Below, piece after piece: positions 57,901 to 64,000 of a stretch of DNA of 64,000 bases (its first letter is position 1; each line of letters starts with the position of its first letter). The notes beneath the pieces were generated by a model. That model was not told the origin of the DNA and searched no databases. It was given only the letters and a program-made list of their open reading frames with translations. The translations under genes and the position numbers were made by a program. This DNA is from Litorilituus lipolyticus (GTDB lineage Bacteria > Pseudomonadota > Gammaproteobacteria > Enterobacterales > Alteromonadaceae). The DNA lies in assembly GCF_006439335.1 (NCBI RefSeq), contig NZ_SAWY01000020.1, positions 124,001 to 188,000 of the forward strand. Reading direction: 5' to 3'.

Positions 57901-59739
57901 TTGCCTAATTGGTCAACTACCGTTTTTGTTGTTTGGAGTGTTACTATTTTTACAAGGTGTAAGGAATATATCCCGACCTCTGTGTGGCTTAGTGTAGTTA
58001 GCTTTTTTCTTTTTTATTTTTTTGTACAGAGTACTAAAGTATTAGCTCAGGAGTCACTCAGCGAAGAGGTAATAACGGAACAGTTATCACTAGCAGACAA
58101 TTCAAGATTAAGCGATCCTAAAAAGTTTAAAGAAACCCTCTATCGTCTCAAAAAACATCAGAAATTCTTTTCTAAAAGTCAAAATGATTTTTTTCAATAT
58201 CTACAAGGGTACTTTTTTGCTTATTCTGGTGAGCATGTACAAGCGGAAAAAACCCTGACATCAGTATTACCATCAATAACTGATACAAACCTAAAATTTA
58301 GAATTAATTACACATTAGTTAACTTGTATGCCATAACCAAAAACTGGGAAGAAGGCTTAGCTTTTATTGAAAAAAATAATGTTTTAATACCTACTATTAA
58401 AGAACAAAAACTCATAGTAAGTAGCTTATTAACCGTTGTGATTTTTTATAGCGAAATGAAACAATATGAGTTAACACTTGAGTATATTAATAGACTAAAG
58501 AATTATGACGTTTCATTATCAAATCAATGTTTTATTGAACGTTTTCACGCTGAAGCTGCTTATAATATTAATCAATTAACTTCTGATAATGTAACCACAG
58601 ATAAAGCCTTATCTATTTGCATCAAAGCTAAAAATAAATTAGGTGCTAACTCAGTTAGATTAATTCAAGCGAAACAATTGTTCGAAGCAAATAAACCTCA
58701 ACAAGTACTCGATTTATTACTACCTCATATAGAAGAAGTAAAATCAACATTATTTCCTATGGGTATTGCCGAAACACATAACAGTATTGCTCAAGCGTAT
58801 TTAGCATTAGAGATGTTAGCTCTCGCTAAAGAGCATGCTGACCTTGCTAAAAGCATCAATAAAAACAACACAGGTATCGAACGTGCAAGAGCAACCTATA
58901 GTTTACTTTATAAAATAGCTGAGCATGAAAACAACCTTGAACTTGCTCATACTTATTTCAAGGTATTTAGCGAACTAGACAAAGCTTACGTAGATGAGAT
59001 TCACGCAAAGCACATCGCAGTTCAATTAGCACAACATAAAAGTATTGAACAAAAAAATCGTATTGAATTACTCAATGAAACGAATGCGTTACTCACTACA
59101 GAACAAACATTAGCTAAAAGTAAAATTACCAATATACAATTAGTGATTGTGGTATTAGTGCTGTCTTTGATTATTTTGTCGCTGTGGGGGATACGGTTAT
59201 ATAAAACTCATCAGGTTATTAAAGTGCTATCAGAATATGATGAGCTCACAGGTATTTATAACCGTCGTCACTTTAATCATGTCGCAAAAATTGCATTAAA
59301 ATACTGTAAAAGTGCTCACCAAGAGTTAAGCTTTGTTCTATTTGATTTAGATTTGTTTAAGCAAATAAATGATACTTATGGTCATGCTATTGGTGACTGG
59401 GCATTACAGGAGTCGATCAAAGTATGCCAAGCAATTGGCCGAAAAAATGATATTTTTGCCAGACTAGGCGGTGAAGAGTTTTGTTTAGTGCTACCTAGTT
59501 GTGACATAAATGCCGCAATGGCAAGAGCAGAAGCCTGTAGAAAGGCAATAGAAAATATTAATACTGAAGCCGTAGGTTGCCACTTTACTATTACGGCCAG
59601 TTTCGGCGTAACCGATGTAATTCGTTCTGGCTTTGACTTACAAGCACTGTTGAAAGATGCTGATATTGCAACGTATCGCGCAAAAAATAGTGGTAGAAAT
59701 AAAGTGTGTGCCTTTGAGATTGAGGCACCTCAAGAATAA
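57901..59739 (+). CDS. Membrane-bound GGDEF diguanylate cyclase with periplasmic TPR-like sensor (copy 3)
   Basis: The 612 residues start at TTG. A hydrophobic anchor lies at about 27-45, a helical-repeat periplasmic domain at about 55-380, a transmembrane helix at 412-432, and GGEEF at 523-527 with RKND as I-site. It is the most diverged copy, and the shared C-terminal tail of copies 1 and 2 is replaced. No small peptide gene precedes it: it begins 18 bases after copy 2. There is no clear ribosome-binding site, so it depends on upstream translation or transcription. Confidence 0.87.
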   Translation: MPNWSTTVFVVWSVTIFTRCKEYIPTSVWLSVVSFFLFYFFVQSTKVLAQESLSEEVITEQLSLADNSRLSDPKKFKETLYRLKKHQKFFSKSQNDFFQYLQGYFFAYSGEHVQAEKTLTSVLPSITDTNLKFRINYTLVNLYAITKNWEEGLAFIEKNNVLIPTIKEQKLIVSSLLTVVIFYSEMKQYELTLEYINRLKNYDVSLSNQCFIERFHAEAAYNINQLTSDNVTTDKALSICIKAKNKLGANSVRLIQAKQLFEANKPQQVLDLLLPHIEEVKSTLFPMGIAETHNSIAQAYLALEMLALAKEHADLAKSINKNNTGIERARATYSLLYKIAEHENNLELAHTYFKVFSELDKAYVDEIHAKHIAVQLAQHKSIEQKNRIELLNETNALLTTEQTLAKSKITNIQLVIVVLVLSLIILSLWGIRLYKTHQVIKVLSEYDELTGIYNRRHFNHVAKIALKYCKSAHQELSFVLFDLDLFKQINDTYGHAIGDWALQESIKVCQAIGRKNDIFARLGGEEFCLVLPSCDINAAMARAEACRKAIENINTEAVGCHFTITASFGVTDVIRSGFDLQALLKDADIATYRAKNSGRNKVCAFEIEAPQE

Positions 59740-59775
59740 AAGTAACTGAGAGAAAACGGGTAGTCTCAGTTACTT
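59740..59775. terminator. Hairpin at the end of the cyclase operon
   Basis: A 12-bp perfect stem (AAGTAACTGAGA/TCTCAGTTACTT) with a 12-base loop lies just after the third cyclase and before the convergent prmA. There is no T run, so it is at best a weak or factor-assisted terminator. Confidence 0.5.
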
Positions 59776-59794
59776 AATCAGTTAAACTAATTGC

Positions 59795-60676
59795 TTATTT
59801 TCGTTGTCCGTTTAATCTTACCCATTCTTCTTGTACGGTAACGGGCTCCATATCACACCATTGACCATAAATGCCTTGCAGTGTTTCTGCTTGTTCTTCT
59901 AATACACCTGACAACGCCAGCAAGCCCTTTTCACCAACGTAGTCCATAATAGTAGGCGCTAACTCACGAAGAGGCCCAGCTAAAATATTTGCCACAACAA
60001 CATCCGCTTTAAACTTAGGCTGATCTTTTGGTAAAAATAGCTCAAGTCTGTCGGCAACATTGTTTCGTTCTGCATTAGCAAGACTTGCTTGTAGTGCTTG
60101 TGGGTCAATATCAATACCGATGACTTTTTTCGCACCAAGCTTTAATGCTGCTAATGATAAAATGCCAGAACCACAACCAAAATCTACTACCGTTTTATCT
60201 TTAAGATCTAAGCCGTCTAACCAAGTTAAACACAGCGCTGTGGTTGGGTGTGTCCCTGTACCAAAGGCAAGGCCAGGATCTAACATAACATTAACGGCAT
60301 CTGGCTCTGGAATATCACGCCAGCTTGGGCAAATCCATAAGCGATTACCAAATTTCATCGGATGGAAGTTATCCATCCACTCGCGTTCCCAGTCTTTATC
60401 TTCTAACTGTTCAAGCTTGTATTGCATGTCTTGTTTGTCAGGATGAATACTACGTAAATAATTTAACACTTTGTCCATATCATGACTTGCATCATACAAG
60501 CCCATAACCACAGTATTCGCCCAATAAATCACTTCATCACCCGGTAAAGGTTCGTAAATAGGGGTGTCTTGGGCATCAATAAAGGTTACAGCTTGTGCGC
60601 CACAGGCAGATAACATATTTGAGTATTTTTCAGCGGTTTCTTCGTTGGCACTTAATCTAAGTTGTATCCAAGGCAT
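59795..60676 (-). CDS. prmA: Ribosomal protein L11 methyltransferase PrmA
   Basis: PrmA trimethylates lysines and the N-terminus of ribosomal protein L11. The 293 residues have the substrate-recognition N-domain ([20 protein letters not shown]) and the methyltransferase motif [20 protein letters not shown], with the [12 protein letters not shown] active-site loop. It is normally followed by dusB-fis; here the borosin/cyclase island separates them. Confidence 0.97.
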   Translation of the reverse strand: MPWIQLRLSANEETAEKYSNMLSACGAQAVTFIDAQDTPIYEPLPGDEVIYWANTVVMGLYDASHDMDKVLNYLRSIHPDKQDMQYKLEQLEDKDWEREWMDNFHPMKFGNRLWICPSWRDIPEPDAVNVMLDPGLAFGTGTHPTTALCLTWLDGLDLKDKTVVDFGCGSGILSLAALKLGAKKVIGIDIDPQALQASLANAERNNVADRLELFLPKDQPKFKADVVVANILAGPLRELAPTIMDYVGEKGLLALSGVLEEQAETLQGIYGQWCDMEPVTVQEEWVRLNGQRK

Positions 60677-60784
60677 GTTCGGTTCTCAGTGTTTATAAAT
60701 ATCAAAGCTAAATAGTAGCCATAAATAAGCTTGATGCTAGTTTACCATTCATTACTGCTAGAGTAGGAGTTAATTCACAACATT

Positions 60785-61309
60785 ATGAGAAAAATGATGA
60801 CGACACCAATGCTTGATTTACTTCCAGACCTGTTTGATGACCACGCTGATCAATTAACCTTAGTTCAGCCCTTATTTAAAGACTTCGGTAAGAAAAGGAT
60901 TTTCTTTGGTGAAATTGTCACTGTTTCGTGTTTTAACGATAACTCAAAAGTTAAAGAGCTTGTGGCAACCAATGGTACAGGTAAAGTTATGGTAGTTGAT
61001 GGCAAAGCGAGTTTAACCAATGCCTTGCTCGGTGATATGCTCGCTGAAAAAGCAGTAACTAATGGTTGGCAAGGCATTGTAATTAATGGCTGTATACGTG
61101 ATGCAGGCACAATTTCCACCTTAGCTTTAGGTGTTAAAGCTTTAGGGTGTAACCCTATTAAAACTGAGAAGCTAGGCGTTGGTGAAGTGAATGTTCCACT
61201 TAACTTTGCTGGCGTTAATTTTATTCCAGGCCAGTTTATTTATGGTGATGACAATGGTTTAGCCGTAAGTGAAAAATTATTAAATAGTCATTTAGTCAAA
61301 CTAGATTAA
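60785..61309 (+). CDS. RraA-like family protein
   Basis: This 174-residue protein has the RraA fold. It matches RraA in PLFKDFGKKRIFFGEIVTVS and GKVMVVDGKASLTNALLGDM. The GCIRDAGTISTLALGVKALG segment has the Arg-Asp pair that binds metal in the related oxo-acid aldolases. It could be the RNase E regulator RraA or a 4-hydroxy-4-methyl-2-oxoglutarate aldolase; the Arg-Asp pair favours the enzyme. It is divergent from prmA. Confidence 0.83.
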   Translation: MRKMMTTPMLDLLPDLFDDHADQLTLVQPLFKDFGKKRIFFGEIVTVSCFNDNSKVKELVATNGTGKVMVVDGKASLTNALLGDMLAEKAVTNGWQGIVINGCIRDAGTISTLALGVKALGCNPIKTEKLGVGEVNVPLNFAGVNFIPGQFIYGDDNGLAVSEKLLNSHLVKLD

Positions 61310-61380
61310 GGTTTTTGCTTTTTTCCTATGTTAATGTTTGCTTCATTGTAATAGCAAAGCAAAATTAATTAGGTTTATTA

Positions 61381-62349
61381 ATGAAGTACTTTCCCGTTTT
61401 TCTTGATGGCGCGAAAATATCTGCCATGGTTGTTGGTGGTGGCGAAGTTGCAGCGCGTAAAATTGAATTACTACTAAAAACCACCACAAATATTACGATT
61501 ATGGCGGCTGAAGTTAATGAAGCGGTTGGCCGGTTAATCAATGAAAACGAACTAAATTGGTTACAGCACAATTATGAAGCAGGTAAGTTAAGCGGTATTA
61601 CCTTAGCGATTGCAGCAACTGATGATAAAGCAGTAAATGAAGCCATTTATCATGAAGCGGTGCAAAGCAATATTTTAGCTAACGTGGTTGACCAACCAGA
61701 GCTTTGTACCTATATCACACCTGCCATTATTGATCGTTCACCAATGATTATTGCCTTATCTAGCTCGGGCAGCGCTCCTATACTTATTCGTATGTTAAGA
61801 GAGCAAATCGAAAAAATATTACCTGAAGGCTATGGTCGTTTAGCTGACTTTTCATTGAAGTTTAGAGATCACGTAAAAGCGCGCATTAAAGGCTTACGTA
61901 ACCGCAGAACCTTCTGGGAAAACACACTTCGTGGCAATATTGGTAAAGCCATATTAGCGGGTAATCAACATGATGCTGAGCAGCAATTAATCGCCAGTTT
62001 AAAAGAAGAAGTAGCTCCGCCTAAAGGTGAAATTACTTTTATTCACACCAAAGATGGAAACCCTGACAATTTGACCTTGAGTGCTCATAGAGCTATGCAG
62101 TTTGCCGATGCAGTATTTTATGATGAAGAGGTAAATATTGGTTTAATTGAATACATTCGTCGAGACGCAGAGAAGTTCCCGCAAAGTATTACCTCCAGTA
62201 TATTAATTAATTATCGACATGCTTTAGAGCTAGCTGAAAAAGGCCAGCAAGTGATTTACTTACTCGCTGGTAATGAAGAATTACCTGCAAATTCAGCCCT
62301 TGAGCATAGTGCTATTTCTACTCAAGCTTTTATTTGTGGCGGCAATTAA
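61381..62349 (+). CDS. Siroheme synthase N-terminal protein with decayed methyltransferase domain (CysG-like)
   Basis: Residues 1-205 are the precorrin-2 dehydrogenase/sirohydrochlorin ferrochelatase half of CysG: the NAD-binding motif VVGGGEVAARKIELLL, ANVVDQPELCTYITPAII and SSSGSAPILIRMLREQIE are intact. Residues 210-322 align with the start of the SAM uroporphyrinogen III methyltransferase domain, but the SAM-binding V-G-x-G-P-G-D reads FIHTKDGNPD, and the domain ends after about 110 residues instead of 240. The first half is probably active and the second is not a methyltransferase. A separate cobA gene is required elsewhere. Confidence 0.88.
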   Translation: MKYFPVFLDGAKISAMVVGGGEVAARKIELLLKTTTNITIMAAEVNEAVGRLINENELNWLQHNYEAGKLSGITLAIAATDDKAVNEAIYHEAVQSNILANVVDQPELCTYITPAIIDRSPMIIALSSSGSAPILIRMLREQIEKILPEGYGRLADFSLKFRDHVKARIKGLRNRRTFWENTLRGNIGKAILAGNQHDAEQQLIASLKEEVAPPKGEITFIHTKDGNPDNLTLSAHRAMQFADAVFYDEEVNIGLIEYIRRDAEKFPQSITSSILINYRHALELAEKGQQVIYLLAGNEELPANSALEHSAISTQAFICGGN

Positions 62350-62382
62350 GCTCTATTAGATCCTACCGAAATCAAACTTAAC

Positions 62383-62411
62383 CCCCTTTATTCACATTGC
62401 TTATAAAGGGG
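62383..62411. other. Intergenic hairpin downstream of the cysG-like gene
   Basis: The 9-bp stem CCCCTTTAT/ATAAAGGGG has an 11-base loop and no T run. It lies 33 bases after the cysG-like stop and may act as an RNA-stabilising or weak termination structure. The rest of the 302-bp gap holds the sigma-54 site and the leader of the next gene. Confidence 0.5.
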
Positions 62412-62503
62412 CGCCTCTTCATTGTCAGCATTCTTTACAATTAGAGTATATACTCCACACCTAAAACTAATAAATTCCTTAGTTTTCACGCAAATAACTA
62501 TTG

Positions 62504-62519
62504 TGGCGCAAACTATGCA
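62504..62519 (+). promoter_or_regulatory. Sigma-54 (RpoN) promoter of the PEP-CTERM gene
   Basis: TGGCGCAAACTATGCA has the invariant GG and GC 10 bases apart and matches the consensus TGGCACGNNNNTTGCA at most other positions. Many PEP-CTERM genes are known to be driven by RpoN with the PrsK/PrsR system, which supports the call. The leader to the ATG is about 120 bases. Confidence 0.75.
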
Positions 62520-62651
62520 ATTAATAACCTGAATGGATTACCGCTTATAGTTGTAGAATTTTAATTAGTCGTACTGTTTTTATATCAGGCAATTCATCCG
62601 AAATAACTAATTAAAGGTGTATTTTAGATTTATACTGCAAAGGAGTAAAAA

Positions 62652-63485
62652 ATGAACACGCTTAAAAAGATTTTAGTTACATTCACTTTTTCATTGCTAA
62701 GTATTGCTTTTACAAGTAATGCAACGCCGATTACTGCATGGGATTTTATTGTTGATTCAGCATTTACAGGTCCAACAGTTTATACTGCGGGTACTGGTAC
62801 CCCTACAGAATCAAACACGAATATTTTCTTTGGAGCGCCAACAACGCTTGCATGGGGTGATCAAGTTACCCAAAGTTCTTTAGACATTTCCTCTGGCAAC
62901 AATGGTAATGTTACAGGCTTTAATTTAGCTAACGGAGATTCAGCTCAAACGGCTCTGTTAGTACATAATAATATTGCTATTCCTGGTGCTTCGAGTGTTT
63001 TAGAAAGCACTGTACTTAGTACCGTATTACAAATAACACCGACAGGATTTCCATTTCCTATAACGCCACCGCCAGCAATTGCATTTGATATTTTCTTTAA
63101 AGAAACACCAAACGTTGCAGGAATTTGTGGTGGTGTTGCTTGCTCTAATGATATTTTTGTTATTACGATGCCAGCTGGTGTAATTTTCGACCAAGGCGAA
63201 GGCACGTTGAATCAACAGTTTGGTATTGGACAATACACTTACAACACTGAGTTAAGATTAATTAGCACAACAAATGGTTCTGGTTTAAGTGTGCTTAACA
63301 ATACAATTTGTGACCGAGTTCCTGGTGCAACAAATGGCTGTATTGGTTTAACCACGGTTGAAGGTGAGTCTAACGAATTTCAAGTTATGATGAGAATTAC
63401 TCAGGTTCCTGAGCCTTCTGGAATATTGCTAATGAGTTTAGCTTTATTTGGTATTTTCGCTAGTATGCGAAACAAACACATTTAG
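62652..63485 (+). CDS. PEP-CTERM sorting domain protein
   Basis: The 277 residues comprise a signal peptide (1-25, ending TSNATP), a beta-rich, Thr/Asn/Gly-rich mature region with two Cys in GICGGVACSN, and the C-terminal sorting signal VPEPSGILLMSLALFGIFAS followed by MRNKHI. The Pro-Glu-Pro, hydrophobic helix and basic end are recognised by an exosortase, so the protein is exported and probably anchored or released as an exopolysaccharide-associated protein. GGAG lies 8 bases before the start. Neither exosortase nor EPS genes are in the window. Confidence 0.9.
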   Translation: MNTLKKILVTFTFSLLSIAFTSNATPITAWDFIVDSAFTGPTVYTAGTGTPTESNTNIFFGAPTTLAWGDQVTQSSLDISSGNNGNVTGFNLANGDSAQTALLVHNNIAIPGASSVLESTVLSTVLQITPTGFPFPITPPPAIAFDIFFKETPNVAGICGGVACSNDIFVITMPAGVIFDQGEGTLNQQFGIGQYTYNTELRLISTTNGSGLSVLNNTICDRVPGATNGCIGLTTVEGESNEFQVMMRITQVPEPSGILLMSLALFGIFASMRNKHI

Positions 63486-63553
63486 CAGTTAATGAGTTTT
63501 AATATAATTCATTAATGTGTTCTATAAAATAAAGTACACCTTAATTGAAGTAG

Positions 63554-63582
63554 AAAAAAAGCAGCGCTAAGCTGCTTTTTTT
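63554..63582 (+). terminator. Terminator of the PEP-CTERM gene
   Basis: GCAGC/GCTGC with a 5-base loop, an A run before and seven T residues after lies about 70 bases downstream of the stop. Confidence 0.9.
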
Positions 63583-63665
63583 CTTTTCAATAGTTATCGA
63601 TGGCCTGTTAATTGGCAATGGTTTAATATAGCGCTTTAACATTAAGCTATGCTCCCGCCCTTCCT

Positions 63666-64000
63666 ATGATAGATGTCACTTTATTATCCCTTTTTATACC
63701 GACTTTCTTTTTAGTTAGTATTACGCCAGGTATGTGCATGACTTTAGCAATGACGCTTGGTATGTCAGTAGGTATTCGAAAAACATTGTGGATGATGTAT
63801 GGCGAGCTACTTGGTGTTGCCATTGTAGCTATTGCAGCAGTTATTGGTGTCTCTGCTATCATGTTAAAATACCCTCAGCTTTTTAATGTTTTAAAGTTTA
63901 TTGGGGCCGGTTATTTACTCTATGTTGGTGTAAGTATGTGGCAATCAAAAGGCAAACTTGCTTTATCTGCCGCTTCTGAAAAAACTACTCAAGTGATGAA
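63666..64000 (+). CDS. LysE family exporter, 3' end outside window
   Basis: The frame is open from ATG 63666 to the window end (111 complete codons). It reads MIDVTLLSLFIPTFFLVSIT, then PGMCMTLAMTLGMSVGIRKT and IGAGYLLYVGVSMWQSKGKL. PGP/PGM near residue 21 and GAxYLLYLG are characteristic of the LysE/RhtB amino-acid exporters. Two or three transmembrane helices are visible of an expected six. It follows the PEP-CTERM terminator with its own start and has no clear ribosome-binding site. Confidence 0.85.
   Translation, partial: MIDVTLLSLFIPTFFLVSITPGMCMTLAMTLGMSVGIRKTLWMMYGELLGVAIVAIAAVIGVSAIMLKYPQLFNVLKFIGAGYLLYVGVSMWQSKGKLALSAASEKTTQVM

Noticed and set aside
60060-60446. 128-codon open frame on the plus strand
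   Set aside because: It is antisense to prmA and has no recognisable protein features.

Overview
The window is chromosomal DNA from an AT-rich marine gammaproteobacterium of the Alteromonadales, most like Colwellia or Thalassotalea. The reasons are the S10 ribosomal operon order, the dusB-fis-purH-purD and hut clusters, a second EF-G gene of the Vibrio/Shewanella type, a PEP-CTERM protein, a bacterial pepsin homologue and a SonM-like borosin methyltransferase. I see no tRNA, rRNA, CRISPR array, insertion sequence or phage gene. Species-level assignment is inference.

Layout. 1-22 kb holds housekeeping and catabolic genes: a truncated amidohydrolase, an outer-membrane beta-barrel, pssA, fadH, a GreA-like protein, dodecin, yajR, an SLC13 carrier, uvrA, an acetyltransferase, a split membrane/spermidine-synthase-like pair, a secreted M9-type metalloprotease, prpE, rluF and a glycerophosphodiesterase. 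22-29 kb is a histidine-utilisation cluster (hutI | hutC, hutHU and a LysR gene) with a clear HutC-type operator between hutI and hutC. 29-33.6 kb is a set of small genes including dusC and a GNAT-thioesterase fusion.

33.6-42.5 kb is the S10 operon (rpsJ to rpsQ, minus strand), divergent from fusA2 (plus strand). Both outer ends of this block carry tandem copies of the last bases of the terminal gene plus its terminator: three extra 159-bp units after rpsQ and two extra units of about 189 bp after fusA2. The latter abut the 3' remnant of a short-chain dehydrogenase gene. The fusA2 5' UTR holds a perfect 20-bp stem-loop, and rpsJ has a recognisable S10-type leader.

42.5-50.2 kb holds an M48 peptidase, two YbjQ-family genes, purD, an exported methyltransferase, purH, fis and dusB, with a pair of structured, covarying repeats downstream of purH.

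50.4-59.7 kb is the most exciting part: a plus-strand island inserted between dusB-fis and prmA, which are adjacent in many gammaproteobacteria. It encodes a cytoplasmic pepsin-like aspartic protease, a SonM-type split-borosin peptide alpha-N-methyltransferase, a GNAT acetyltransferase, and two paralogous small acidic peptides that look like borosin precursors. Each peptide gene is followed within 8-11 bases by a gene for a periplasmic-sensor GGDEF diguanylate cyclase, and a third such cyclase follows. This suggests an undescribed link between an N-methylated RiPP and cyclic-di-GMP signalling.

59.8-64 kb holds prmA, an RraA-like protein, a CysG variant with a decayed methyltransferase domain, a PEP-CTERM protein behind a sigma-54 type promoter, and the start of a LysE-type exporter that runs off the window.
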